DNA from: Methanobacteriota archaeon
GTDB lineage: Archaea > Thermoplasmatota > Thermoplasmata > RBG-16-68-12
DNA length: 32,476 nt
Assembly: GCA_005878665.1 (NCBI GenBank)
Contig: VBLR01000115.1
Location: forward strand, 1-32,476
Direction: 5' to 3'
The notes below the pieces were generated by a model that had not been told where the DNA came from, made no database searches, and worked only from the letters and a program-made list of their open reading frames with translations. Shown here piece after piece: positions 1 to 8,830 of the stretch (its first letter is position 1; every line of letters starts with the position of its first letter). The position numbers and the translations under genes were made by a program.

Positions 1-1412
1 GTCTTCTTCAGCTGGATGACCCTCTTGACGAAGTTCTTCTTCGCAGTCGTGACGATCGCCTCGATGATGGCGCCGGAGATGATGTCCTTCCGCTTCACGG
101 TCTTGATCGCCTCTTTCGCCTCGGCGTCGAGTTTGACCTTGACCCACTTGTTCTCTCCGTAGAGTTCGTCGAGGACGAACCGGCGCAGCGACTCAATCGC
201 TTCCTTGTGGCCCCCGACCGCTTCGTCGAGGCTCTCCGCCGTCGGCAAGTCCTCGTTCAGGTAGATCCGCAGGATTTCCTCCGCCGCCTTGCGGTCCGGA
301 CGCGGGATCTCGATGATCTCATCGAATCGCCCGGGCCGCAACAGGGCGGGGTCCACGAGGTCCGCGCGGTTCGTCGCGCCGATCACGAAGACGTCGTGCA
401 GCTCCACGAGCCCGTCCATCTCGCTCAGGATCTGCGCGATGATGTTCTTGTGGACGCCCGAGGTGTCCATCATGCCGCGGACCGTGAACAGAGCCTCGAT
501 CTCGTCGAAGAAGACGATGCTCGGCTTCTTCTCGTGGGCCTGGCGGAAGATCTCCTTGATGATCCGCTCGCTCTCCCCGACCCACTTCGACAGGACGTCC
601 GCGATGCTGACGTTGAAGAACGTCATGTCGTTCTCCGTCGCGATCGCCTTCACGAGGAGCGTCTTGCCGCAGCCCGGGGGACCGTAGAGCAGGATCCCGC
701 GCGGCGCCTCGAGGGAGATCTGAGCGAACAGCTTCGCCTCCTGGTACGGCAGGACGACGACGTCCTTGATCCGCTCGATCGCTTCCATGAGCCCGCCGAT
801 CTCGCCGTACGTCACGTTCGGTTTCTCGCCGAGGAGCAGGGACTTGACCTCGAGGTTCGGGAGGATCTCCAGGACCTCCATCGTCGGAGGCAGCACCCCG
901 ATCTGGAATCCGGGTTTGAGCTTCTTGTACACCGCCTTGTCGCAATCGATCAGGCGCTTCTCCATGTCCCCTTCCACGGAGATCACGAGCTTGCCGTCCA
1001 TCATGTCGACGACCTTCGCGATCACGCCTTCGTTGCGCACCGCGCTGCCCTCGACGATGGCGTAGGTCTGCGGATGCACCCAGACGTACTGGCCGACGCC
1101 GAGCTGAGATTTGTCGACGAGTCCGGTCGAGACTTTCAATAGCTCCGTGGCACGCGCCACGACCACCTGATTCCCGTCGAGGTCGGGCCCTTCTTTGCGG
1201 ACGACGTACGCGTAGAGGAGCGGCGGTTGTTTGATCTTGTTGAACTTGTCCTCGTACGCCTTCAGGCGGTACTCCCGCTCCTCGATCTCGTAGCGGAAGG
1301 AGTGGAGGTCGCGCTCGTACTGCCGACGAAGGCGATCCATCTTCTCCTCGAACTCGTCCCGGACTTCTTCCGCCGACTTGGACACCTTCCCGTCGCCCTC
1401 ATCACTCGCCAT
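1..1412 (-). CDS. ARC/Mpa-like proteasome-associated AAA ATPase (3' end outside window)
   Basis: This is a ring-forming AAA+ ATPase of the kind that unfolds substrates for the 20S proteasome. The start is ATG at 1412 and 470 residues are visible before the window edge. In order: an N-terminal coiled coil (about residues 1-50), two consecutive OB-fold-like stretches (about 55-160), then the AAA module. Walker A is GPPGCGKT, Walker B is IVFFDEIE, and sensor 1/arginine-finger segments are IGATNR and LRPGRFD. The segment after Walker B (LFTVRG...SGV) and the helical C-terminal part (LP..., SGAIIEAIVTTAKKN) resemble actinobacterial Mpa/ARC. PAN has one OB fold and a different lid. The extreme C-terminus, where a proteasome-docking tail would sit, is not visible. 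An automated pipeline may call this PAN. AAA proteasomal-type assignment is sure; the ARC subfamily is likely. Confidence 0.85.
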   Translation of the reverse strand, partial: MASDEGDGKVSKSAEEVRDEFEEKMDRLRRQYERDLHSFRYEIEEREYRLKAYEDKFNKIKQPPLLYAYVVRKEGPDLDGNQVVVARATELLKVSTGLVDKSQLGVGQYVWVHPQTYAIVEGSAVRNEGVIAKVVDMMDGKLVISVEGDMEKRLIDCDKAVYKKLKPGFQIGVLPPTMEVLEILPNLEVKSLLLGEKPNVTYGEIGGLMEAIERIKDVVVLPYQEAKLFAQISLEAPRGILLYGPPGCGKTLLVKAIATENDMTFFNVSIADVLSKWVGESERIIKEIFRQAHEKKPSIVFFDEIEALFTVRGMMDTSGVHKNIIAQILSEMDGLVELHDVFVIGATNRADLVDPALLRPGRFDEIIEIPRPDRKAAEEILRIYLNEDLPTAESLDEAVGGHKEAIESLRRFVLDELYGENKWVKVKLDAEAKEAIKTVKRKDIISGAIIEAIVTTAKKNFVKRVIQLKK

Positions 1413-1417
1413 TTTTG

Positions 1418-1424
1418 GATCACC
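1418..1424 (-). promoter_or_regulatory. Shine-Dalgarno site of the ATPase gene
   Basis: On the minus strand GGTGATC ends five bases before the ATG at 1412. It is a full match to the usual archaeal 16S 3' tail and fixes this start. Confidence 0.8.
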
Positions 1425-1536
1425 GCGGGCTTGCGCGCGCGATTCGGTCAGGACGCGACGGCATCTGCTCTAGGGACGCGAGTCTGTGGAACAAGCTGCC
1501 GCCTCGTCCCATCCCTTGTTAGAAAGTGGCATCCGG

Positions 1537-1555
1537 AATTAAAGCTTTTGTTATC
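1537..1555 (-). promoter_or_regulatory. Promoter of the ATPase gene
   Basis: Read on the minus strand, CTTTAATT (1544-1537) is a good archaeal TATA box, with GATAAC (1555-1550) just upstream. Transcription would start near 1515 and leave a leader of about 100 bases. The 1413-1703 gap otherwise holds nothing I can recognise. GATAAC also occurs upstream of the coiled-coil genes at 9345 and 10873, but here its spacing to the TATA box is 11, not 18. Confidence 0.45.
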
Positions 1556-1703
1556 GGTACTGAAGATGCGACAACCCGTGAACGCGCGCCCGATCTCCTC
1601 CCCCGACAAGGGAGAGGTCGCATCGGCGATTCGCGAGCGGCTTGTTGTAGCGAATGAGGACGGAAAGCCGGGCCGCGCACGTGCTCGACGTCGCGCGGTC
1701 TCC

Positions 1704-4700
1704 CTAGGTGTATCCGCCCTGGATCAACTTCTTGATATACGGGGTCAGGACCCGAGCGAGGCCCATGTCCCCGTCCCAATCTTCGATCTGGTCCCAGTGG
1801 TGATCTTCCATGTCCTTGATGCACCGCTCGATCTGGCCGGTCCAGCTCTGCGTGCCGTCCCCTTCGATTCTCGCCGCGAGGACGAGCCACCGGCCTCGAC
1901 CGATCAGGATGTGCATGTGGCCGACCGTCATCTCGTTCAGGTCGGCGTAGTCGTCTCCGCGAAGCGCGTCCTTCACGAACGCTTGCACGGCCGTGAGCAT
2001 CCCGCTCAGGATGTCCGTGTCGACGTCGGGTCGAAGTCGACGGGTCTCGTGCTTGATGAGGAGTCCATCCTTGTGATTGAGGAGGAACACGTCCTCGACG
2101 ATCGCCTCGCTCTCCTTCGCGGTCGGAGCCGCAGGGGAAGGCTTCGATCCCGTTTGTGATCGACGCCGCACGAGGAAGAAGAGGGCCCCCGCAATCGCGG
2201 CGGCCACGAGCAAGAGGATCCACCAGAATTGCCCCAACAGGTTGGGGGCCGTTGCGAACTGGAATGTCTTCGACTGGACCATCGAGTTTCCCGCGAGGTC
2301 GCGCGCGCTCGAATCGATGACGACGAAGTACGTCATCCCGGATTGCAGCTCGCGGGTCGGGACGAATGTCACCGTCCGGGAGTCCGGACTCCACTGGAAG
2401 GAGCCATCGATCGCCGGTGTGATCGAGAACGCCTGCTCGACGGACGCCTGATCCATCCCTTCGCTGAAAGTGATCCGTATCCACGGGGTCGTGTTCGTGT
2501 CCGCGCCAATCGGGCGGGTGTCGGTCACGAACGGATTGATGACGTCGATCAGAGTCCATGTATCGTTCACGGCCGGCGTGGGCTCGACGTTCCCCGCGCG
2601 ATCCCGGGCCATCGTCCGGAACGCGTAGACGTGGGCACCTTGGCCGACGAACGACGCACTCGTCGCGGTCGTGTTGGTGTAGCCCGCGAGATCCGTCCAC
2701 GGACCCGAATCGTCCTGCCACTGCACGTGGTAGCCCGCGATGTCGGTCGTGCCGGTCGCCGGGCCCCAAGCGATCGTGAACTGGATTTGGTCCTCGTAGT
2801 TCGGCAAGAAAACCATGACCGAGTCGGGCGGAGTCGCATCCACGATCGTCCACGAGTCGTTACCAGCGGTCATCTCGACGTTCCCCGCACGGTCCGTCGC
2901 GTTCGAGCGGAAGGCATACGTATGGCCGTCCACGCCGGTGTACATGGCGGACGTCGTCGAGGCCGTTGTGACCATCCAATCCGACCAGGCCCCGCCGTTG
3001 TCGCGCACCTGAATCCGGTAGCTCGCGATGTCGAGGGTGTCGAACTGCGGTCCCCAGTAGACCGGGAACGTGAGCGACGTTTCGTACGTGGGAAGCTTAA
3101 GGGTGTGGGAGAAGGGCCGGCCCGTGTCGACCAGGGTCCAGGTGTCGTTGCCGGCCGTGATTTCGAAGTTCCCCGCACGGTCCGTCGCATTCGAGCGGAA
3201 CGCGTAGACTCCCTGCCCAGTGCTTACGAACGTCCCCGAGGTCGCGGTCGTGTCGACGAGCCAATTCGTCCATCCCGCGGCTCCGGCGTTGTATTGGATC
3301 GTATAGGACGCGATGTCCGTGACCCCGGCGTCCGGCGCCCAGGACACGGTGAACGAGTTCGTGTTCTTGTACGCACTCAGCGGGTTCACATGGGAGCCCG
3401 GTCGGAGCGTGTCGACCGTGGTCCAAGTGTCGTTCGCGGACGGACCCGCTTCCCGGTTTCCCGCACGGTCGTCCGCCGTCGTCGCGAACTCGTACACCCC
3501 ATCGGCGGATGCTGTGAACATGAACTGGCCAAAATTCCCCGCGGGTTGGACCGCGTACTGGACCCAGACCGCGCTCCCCCCGGTCCGATACCAGAGGGTG
3601 ATGTTTCCCAGCCCGGTCCCGTTCCCGTCCGAGGCCGTGTACCAGACCGAGAACGTCAGGGCGCTCTCGTATGTCGGCAAGGAGCCGGCCGCAGAGGTCG
3701 GGGCGATCTTGTCCACCATCACGAAGGATTCTGTATGGCTCGTGCCCATGTCCACCGACCGGGGATCGTTCGCGAACGAATACGGCGGATACGTCGCGCT
3801 GACCTGCGTCTGGTTGTCCGTCGGCAATGGGGAGTCGATGTAGACCCGATCGGTCACCAGGATCCACGGTTGGACTCCGCTCGGGGTTGTACGATCCCAA
3901 ATCCGCGTGCTCCCATCCATGACGACGACATGCGCTCCCCCAACGGGTGTGAATGCGTTGGGCCAGAGCGCGTCGACTTCGAGGTAGTTCTGCACGGTGA
4001 GATTTCCCGCGGCCATCACGGCCCATTTCGTGAAGGGGCTGTTGATCGCGGTCGCCTCGGTATAGTTGTCCACGTAGAATTCGTAGCTGCCGACCGACGT
4101 CAACGTCGCGTTGTCCGCCGTGAACCGCGTGGTGAACGTGTTGTTGCCAATCAGGAAGTATCCGTCCGCGTACGAGGCCTGAATCGGTGCGCCGTTGCCG
4201 GCCCCGCCCTTCGTGACACCGGAAATCGTATCGCTCGCGGACCGGCCGTTCGCGACGAGACCCGAGGCAATGCCGTACGCGTCTCCACCGCGGCCGCCGT
4301 CCGACGCGTCGAGTGCGTCACCACCCCGGCCGCCTTGCATCGTGGTGACCCGGTTCGAAGAGAGGTTCGGAGATACGAATACCTCCGCGGCCCCCGCCGC
4401 CGTGCCTCCGTTGCCGCCGAACCCCGTGCCGATTCCGCCGGCTCCTCCGGTGACGGTGTCGACTTGGTTGTAACTGGTCTGCGTCTTGTTGAACAATCCA
4501 TCATTGTTCCCGAAGAAGACGATGCCCGTCGCGTTGCCGCCGTACCCGCCGCGCACGCCGAGGCCCCCGGCTCCGCCCGTCATCGTCGTGAAGGTGTTGG
4601 CGTGGACCGTCGCGATGCCGGCGACATAGAAGACCGCAATGCCGTTCGCCGCGCCGCCGGTTCCGCCGATCCCGGAACCACCACCGGCCGCCGCCCCGTT

Positions 4701-6008
4701 CCCGCCAATCCCGCCCCGGACCGTCTGAATGGAATTGCCGCTGGCGTCGGCGTTCATCGCGATAATCAGGAAGAGTCCTTCGGCGTCACCGCCCGCACCG
4801 CCGTTGCCGTTCGTCGCACCCTTCCCGCCCGCTCCTCCGTTGCCACCGGCCACGACATCAACGGTATTCGCGGACAACTGGCTGCTGCCTGAGGAGCTCG
4901 CCACCTCGATGGCGACGGCCGACCCGGCATCTCCGCCTCGGCCCCCGGTGACGGTCGTGGCACTGCCGCCGCCTGCGCCGCCGGATCCGCCCGATACCGT
5001 CGTGATCATGTTCCACTGAATCGTCGCGCCCGGCGTTCCGACGACGACAATCCCGGCCGCGGAACCACCGTTGCCGCCCCGACCGCCGGTGCCTCCGGCG
5101 ATCGCTTGACCGTCCCCACCGCGTCCGCCGGTCACGCTGTCAATTGTGTTCGCCGTGATCGAGGCCGAGGGCGCCGCGACTACATAGATCCCCGCGCCGA
5201 TCGATCCGTCCCGGCCCGGGGCTCCGGGGACCCCACCGGGCGCCCCGCTGAATCCGCGGACGCCTTGAATCATGTTTCCGTCAATCGATGCGGTCGCGCC
5301 GGCCGTCAGGAGGATGCCCATCGCAAAGCCGCTGCTCACATTCGTGATCGTGTTGCGCGAGATCGTCGGGGTTCCAGGCTGCTCGACCTGGATGCCGATT
5401 CCGGTGGCGTTGATTGCGTTGTTCGTAATCTGAACATTCGAGGCGTTCGCGTACACGCCGACGTTCGTGGCTCGCAGGATCGTGTTGCTCGAGACGAAAC
5501 TCGAAGACCGAACGAAGGCGAAACCGACCCCCGCTTGGAGAATCGTGTTGCTGATGATGTTCGGAGAGCTGTCGGTCGCCGTGATCGCGCGGTCGGCTCG
5601 GTCGAAGGTCGACCAGGAGACGGATCCGGACGAGCTCGCATTGAACTGAATGCCGCCCCATGGAAACGGCGACCCGGTGTTGTTTGCGGTGAAGGTAATG
5701 GGTTTGGCCGGGGTCCCATCGGCCGTCAGCCTCCCCTCGACGAAGAGGTGGACGCCAGGATCGAACCTCACTATCGTTCCAGGCATGATTGTGAGGGCCC
5801 CTGAAGGACGAATCGTGAGCGGACCTATTACCGTGTAATTGATGTCGGCTCCGCCTCCCCAAGTCGTGGGCACGCTGATGATCCCTCGGACATAGGTCGT
5901 GGCGCTCGTGGTCGGAGCGGTGACTAACAAGATGGCGCCGACGGAGCCGAGCACGGCGAAAACAATCGCCACGCTCCTGATGGAGGACCACGACGGGTGG
6001 GGGCGCAT
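1704..6008 (-). CDS. Surface beta-helix protein with Fn3/Ig-like domains, one TM and a cytosolic domain
   Basis: This is a 1434-residue predicted surface protein. It has an N-terminal hydrophobic signal or anchor (about 12-36). Parallel beta-helix repeats of the ISxNTI kind (NosD/pectate-lyase-like) follow from about 40. Between about 248 and 603 these alternate with very glycine-rich stretches (GGxGGxGG). Four related Fn3/Ig-like domains come next (about 765-1155), with recurring PTYE...LTF, DIASYxIQ and DRAGNxE motifs. An SbsA-like (Big_5 type) domain ending in ARDLAGN spans about 1155-1253. One transmembrane helix lies at about 1257-1280 (WWILLLVAAAIAGALFFLV). The cytosolic tail is about 150 residues, opening VFLLNHKDGLLIKH. 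The tail's strand/helix pattern suggests a roadblock/profilin-like fold, which is inference. Start ATG 6008 directly precedes the signal. Substrate or partner is unknown. Confidence 0.85.
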   Translation of the reverse strand: MRPHPSWSSIRSVAIVFAVLGSVGAILLVTAPTTSATTYVRGIISVPTTWGGGADINYTVIGPLTIRPSGALTIMPGTIVRFDPGVHLFVEGRLTADGTPAKPITFTANNTGSPFPWGGIQFNASSSGSVSWSTFDRADRAITATDSSPNIISNTILQAGVGFAFVRSSSFVSSNTILRATNVGVYANASNVQITNNAINATGIGIQVEQPGTPTISRNTITNVSSGFAMGILLTAGATASIDGNMIQGVRGFSGAPGGVPGAPGRDGSIGAGIYVVAAPSASITANTIDSVTGGRGGDGQAIAGGTGGRGGNGGSAAGIVVVGTPGATIQWNMITTVSGGSGGAGGGSATTVTGGRGGDAGSAVAIEVASSSGSSQLSANTVDVVAGGNGGAGGKGATNGNGGAGGDAEGLFLIIAMNADASGNSIQTVRGGIGGNGAAAGGGSGIGGTGGAANGIAVFYVAGIATVHANTFTTMTGGAGGLGVRGGYGGNATGIVFFGNNDGLFNKTQTSYNQVDTVTGGAGGIGTGFGGNGGTAAGAAEVFVSPNLSSNRVTTMQGGRGGDALDASDGGRGGDAYGIASGLVANGRSASDTISGVTKGGAGNGAPIQASYADGYFLIGNNTFTTRFTADNATLTSVGSYEFYVDNYTEATAINSPFTKWAVMAAGNLTVQNYLEVDALWPNAFTPVGGAHVVVMDGSTRIWDRTTPSGVQPWILVTDRVYIDSPLPTDNQTQVSATYPPYSFANDPRSVDMGTSHTESFVMVDKIAPTSAAGSLPTYESALTFSVWYTASDGNGTGLGNITLWYRTGGSAVWVQYAVQPAGNFGQFMFTASADGVYEFATTADDRAGNREAGPSANDTWTTVDTLRPGSHVNPLSAYKNTNSFTVSWAPDAGVTDIASYTIQYNAGAAGWTNWLVDTTATSGTFVSTGQGVYAFRSNATDRAGNFEITAGNDTWTLVDTGRPFSHTLKLPTYETSLTFPVYWGPQFDTLDIASYRIQVRDNGGAWSDWMVTTASTTSAMYTGVDGHTYAFRSNATDRAGNVEMTAGNDSWTIVDATPPDSVMVFLPNYEDQIQFTIAWGPATGTTDIAGYHVQWQDDSGPWTDLAGYTNTTATSASFVGQGAHVYAFRTMARDRAGNVEPTPAVNDTWTLIDVINPFVTDTRPIGADTNTTPWIRITFSEGMDQASVEQAFSITPAIDGSFQWSPDSRTVTFVPTRELQSGMTYFVVIDSSARDLAGNSMVQSKTFQFATAPNLLGQFWWILLLVAAAIAGALFFLVRRRSQTGSKPSPAAPTAKESEAIVEDVFLLNHKDGLLIKHETRRLRPDVDTDILSGMLTAVQAFVKDALRGDDYADLNEMTVGHMHILIGRGRWLVLAARIEGDGTQSWTGQIERCIKDMEDHHWDQIEDWDGDMGLARVLTPYIKKLIQGGYT
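4195..5265 (-). repeat. Glycine-rich (PGRS-like) repeats within the beta-helix protein
   Basis: About 350 residues alternate short beta-helix rungs (pattern xxNTIxxVxGG) with runs such as GGAGGxGG and GGRGGDA. Each glycine run sits at an equivalent place between rungs, so the runs look like a loop inserted into each turn of a solenoid. The appearance resembles mycobacterial PE_PGRS by composition only; I infer no common origin. Confidence 0.7.
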
Positions 6009-6070
6009 GCGGGACGGCGTCTCCCGGGCAAGGGATTTCCCCGGCCCAGTGCCGTCCCTGTTCCCCGCCT

Positions 6071-6080
6071 CGATATATTA
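6071..6080. promoter_or_regulatory. TATA element between divergent surface-protein and acyl-CoA synthetase genes
   Basis: The AT-rich stretch CGATATATTA is the only TATA-like sequence between the two divergent genes and reads well in both directions. For the minus-strand gene it predicts a leader of about 37 bases before ATG 6008. For the plus-strand gene it predicts a transcript start near 6103. I cannot tell from sequence whether one or both genes use it. Confidence 0.5.
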
Positions 6081-6187
6081 CCCAAATGGCGCCGTTATCG
6101 TGCATGATAGCAACTTCGAACCGGGATAATGGCCGTCGCCTGGAGGAGGCGAGAACCTTCAAGCCGCGCCGAGGGTTAGGCGCCGCG

Positions 6188-8308
6188 GTGCCGCGAACGG
6201 GACTCGACGCGATCTTCTCGCCATCGTCCATTGCAATCGTCGGCGCGTCCCGTCACCGCGGAAAAATCGGATACGAAATCCTGCACAACCTGATCGTGAA
6301 CGAGTACCAGGGGACCGTGTATCCCGTGAATCCGAAGGCGACGAGCGTCCACGGGATTCGGTCGTACCGGAGTGTCCTCGAGATCCCGGATGCCGTGGAC
6401 CTCGCGGTCATCACCGTCCCCGCGGAGGTCGCCATCGCGGCCGTCGAAGAGTGCGGCAAGAAGGGCGTGAAAGGGCTCGTCGTGATTACGGCCGGGTTCC
6501 GGGAGGTCGGCGAAGCCGGAGCGGCCCGAGAGGCGCGACTCGTCGCCCTGTGCGACGAGTACGGCATGACGATGATCGGCCCGAACTGCATGGGCGTGAT
6601 CAACACCCACCCCGACATCCAGATGGACGCGACCTTCGCGCCGACGCCGCCGCTCCCCGGTGGGATCTCGCTCGCGACGCAGAGCGGCGCCCTCGGCATC
6701 GCGATCCTGGACCACGCAAAATCCCTCGGCGTCGGCTTTGCCAAGTTCTGCTCGCTGGGGAACAAGGCCCAGGTGAGCCTCAACGATCTCCTCCGGATGT
6801 GGCACCGGGACCCGGACACGAAACTGATCCTCGCCTACATCGAGAATTTCGGCAACCCGAGGAATTTCGTCCGAATCGCGCGCGAGACCACGAAAGACAA
6901 GCCCGTCATCGCGGTGAAGTCGGGCCGTTCGGAGGCGGGAAGCCGTGCGGCGGTGTCCCACACGGGTTCCCTCGGCGGCTCGGATCTCGCCGCGGACGCG
7001 GTATTCACACAGACGGGGGTGCTGCGAGCGAACTCGATCGAGGAGCTCTTCGATCTCGCCATGGCGTTCGCCTTGCAACCGATTCCCCGGGGAGACCGCG
7101 TCGCGGTGGTCTCGGATGCGGGAGGCCCCGCGATCATGTGCGTCGACGAACTGGTCGCCCAGGGCCTGCGGCTCGCCGAGCTCGACCGGGCGACGATCAC
7201 GTACATGAAGAGCTGGGCTCCGTCGGAAGCGTCGCTTCACAACCCGATCGACCTCACCCCGCAGGGGAGCCTCGAAGATTACCGACGCGCCATGGAGGCC
7301 GTCCTCGCCGACGAAGGCGTGGACGCCGCGATCGCGATCTACGTGCCGCCCGTCCGAGTGAACGAAGTGGATGTCGCGCGCGCAATCTGGGAGACGGCGC
7401 AGAAACATCGGAAGCCGGTCTTGTGCAACTTCCTCGGACGGGCCGAGGACAGTGCGGGCTTCGTCGAGCTGGTGACGCATCGCGTCCCTTCGTATTCGTA
7501 CCCGGAAAGCGCGGCGCGGGCGCTCGCCGCGATGCGCCGGTACGCCCGATTCCGGGACCGGGAGGAAGGGGAGCTTCGAACCTTCTCGGTCAATCGCGGC
7601 GCCGCCGAATCCAGCTTGGCCCGGGCTCGAGCGGAGGGGCGAGCCCTGCTGCGTGGCGACGAGGCGAACATGCTCCTCGAGGCGTACGGGATTCGTACGG
7701 CAGCGACTCGGTTCGTCCGCTCGGTCGAAGACTTGCCCCGCGCCGCGGCGGAGATCGGCTATCCGGTGGTCATGAAGGCGGTCGGTCCGACTCTCATTCA
7801 CAAGTCCGAAATGCACGCGGTCCTGCTAGACGTCCGGGCCAAAGATGCGCTCCTGGACGGGGCTTCCCAGATGGCGCGTCGCCTGCGGGATCGAGGGGTC
7901 GCTCTCGAGGGATTCTTGGTCCAAGAATTCGTGACGGGCGGAATGGAGGTGATCTTGGGCATGACCCGGGACAAGGTCTACGGACCGTGCCTGGTGTTCG
8001 GCCTTGGCGGTATCTACGTCGAGTACCTGAAGGACGTCGCGTTCGGACTGCCGCCGCTGACGGATCGAGATGGGATGCGAATGATCGAATCGATCCGGAC
8101 GTATCCCCTCCTGAAAGGCGTCCGGGGCGAGCGGGCGCGAGATGTGAAGGCAGTGCAAGACGCACTCCTCCGACTCGCCCAACTCGTATCGGACTTCGAG
8201 GCGATTCAAGAGATCGATCTGAACCCGGTCGTGGTCTTCCCGGAAGGCGATGGTTACAAAACGGTCGATGCCCGAATCGCGCTCGCGCCCCCCGCGGCCG
8301 AGACCTAA
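6188..8308 (+). CDS. ADP-forming acetate/acyl-CoA synthetase, fused alpha-beta subunits
   Basis: The enzyme converts acyl-CoA + ADP + Pi to acid + CoA + ATP, the archaeal substrate-level phosphorylation step; it can also run in reverse. The N-terminal half holds the CoA-binding Rossmann domain (FSPSSIAIVGAS) and succinyl-CoA-ligase-like domains. The phospho-histidine motif SHTGSLGG puts His at residue 258, close to His257 of the Pyrococcus alpha subunit. The C-terminal half, from about residue 470, is an ATP-grasp beta subunit with YPVVMKAVGP and IHKSE (His 538). GTG 6188 is chosen because it gives a family-like N-terminus. In-frame ATGs at 6086 and 6104 would add 34 or 28 Arg-rich residues, though 6104 lies at the predicted transcript start and could be leaderless. 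The usual HKSDVGGV is HKSEMHAV here, so the acyl specificity may differ. Confidence 0.92.
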   Translation: MPRTGLDAIFSPSSIAIVGASRHRGKIGYEILHNLIVNEYQGTVYPVNPKATSVHGIRSYRSVLEIPDAVDLAVITVPAEVAIAAVEECGKKGVKGLVVITAGFREVGEAGAAREARLVALCDEYGMTMIGPNCMGVINTHPDIQMDATFAPTPPLPGGISLATQSGALGIAILDHAKSLGVGFAKFCSLGNKAQVSLNDLLRMWHRDPDTKLILAYIENFGNPRNFVRIARETTKDKPVIAVKSGRSEAGSRAAVSHTGSLGGSDLAADAVFTQTGVLRANSIEELFDLAMAFALQPIPRGDRVAVVSDAGGPAIMCVDELVAQGLRLAELDRATITYMKSWAPSEASLHNPIDLTPQGSLEDYRRAMEAVLADEGVDAAIAIYVPPVRVNEVDVARAIWETAQKHRKPVLCNFLGRAEDSAGFVELVTHRVPSYSYPESAARALAAMRRYARFRDREEGELRTFSVNRGAAESSLARARAEGRALLRGDEANMLLEAYGIRTAATRFVRSVEDLPRAAAEIGYPVVMKAVGPTLIHKSEMHAVLLDVRAKDALLDGASQMARRLRDRGVALEGFLVQEFVTGGMEVILGMTRDKVYGPCLVFGLGGIYVEYLKDVAFGLPPLTDRDGMRMIESIRTYPLLKGVRGERARDVKAVQDALLRLAQLVSDFEAIQEIDLNPVVVFPEGDGYKTVDARIALAPPAAET

Positions 8309-8324
8309 GGGACGCGGTACGAAT

Positions 8325-8726
8325 TCATTCGCCGGGAGCTGGGCCGCTTAACTCGATCCAGATTCCGTCTGGGTCCTCGACGTATGCGAGCAGACTCGTT
8401 CCCTCAACGAACGGAGGATGGCCGACCCGTGCCCCCTTCGAAAGCAGCTCTCGGTAAGCCCGCTCGACGTCCTCGCAGGCGAACGCGATGTGGTCGAGCT
8501 CGTCCCCGTTGCGATACGGTCCTGCGAAGAACTTGGAGCCATCGGGATACCAGTTCAGTTCGAGCAACTGTTTCGATCCCGCGCTGCGAAGCTCTGCCCA
8601 TTCACCCTCTGTTTCCGGAACATGCTGACGGCGGACGACCTGCATTCCAAGAGCGTCCCGGTAGAACGAGATCGAACGGTCCATGTCTCGCACCTGAATC
8701 CCGACGTACGCGAGTTTGTAGCGCAT
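8325..8726 (-). CDS. Glyoxalase I-like (VOC superfamily) protein
   Basis: The 133-residue protein has the two beta-alpha-beta-beta-beta modules of the glyoxalase/lactoylglutathione lyase family: IQVRDMDRSISFYRDALGM, LLELNWYP, DHIAFACEDVE, YVEDPDGIWIEL. By alignment with GloA the four metal-ligand positions are Tyr7 (normally His), the Glu in LLELNW, the His in DHIAF and the Glu in WIEL. Start ATG 8726 is preferred over the upstream in-frame start at 8789, which adds 21 residues outside the family. A weak TATA-like CTTATGC about 30 bases upstream would make it leaderless. Family membership is sure; the substrate is unknown. Confidence 0.88.
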   Translation of the reverse strand: MRYKLAYVGIQVRDMDRSISFYRDALGMQVVRRQHVPETEGEWAELRSAGSKQLLELNWYPDGSKFFAGPYRNGDELDHIAFACEDVERAYRELLSKGARVGHPPFVEGTSLLAYVEDPDGIWIELSGPAPGE

Positions 8727-8820
8727 GAAACCGATGGCCCCAGCCACCCGCAGCGCATAAGGGATTTCCCGCCAAACGACGGCGCGCAACGCTTGTAGCC
8801 TCGAAGGGCTATGTCCCTGG

Positions 8821-8825
8821 GGAGG
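8821..8825 (+). promoter_or_regulatory. Shine-Dalgarno site of the ACT-domain gene
   Basis: GGAGG in a G-rich run ends five bases before ATG 8831 and supports that start. Confidence 0.7.
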
Positions 8826-8830
8826 GGGAC

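Noticed and set aside
207..1142. Plus-strand frame opposite the ATPase gene
   Set aside because: The minus strand has Walker A, Walker B and arginine-finger motifs in one frame, and the plus frame has none.
2229..4892. Long plus-strand frame of 887 codons opposite the beta-helix protein
   Set aside because: It is Arg/Asp/Val-rich with no domain pattern, and the opposite strand encodes clear beta-helix, Fn3-like and TM segments.
5190..5265. Collagen-like Gly-X-Y tract (GAPGRDG) in the beta-helix protein
   Set aside because: Only a few triplets are in register; the surrounding glycine runs do not follow Gly-X-Y.
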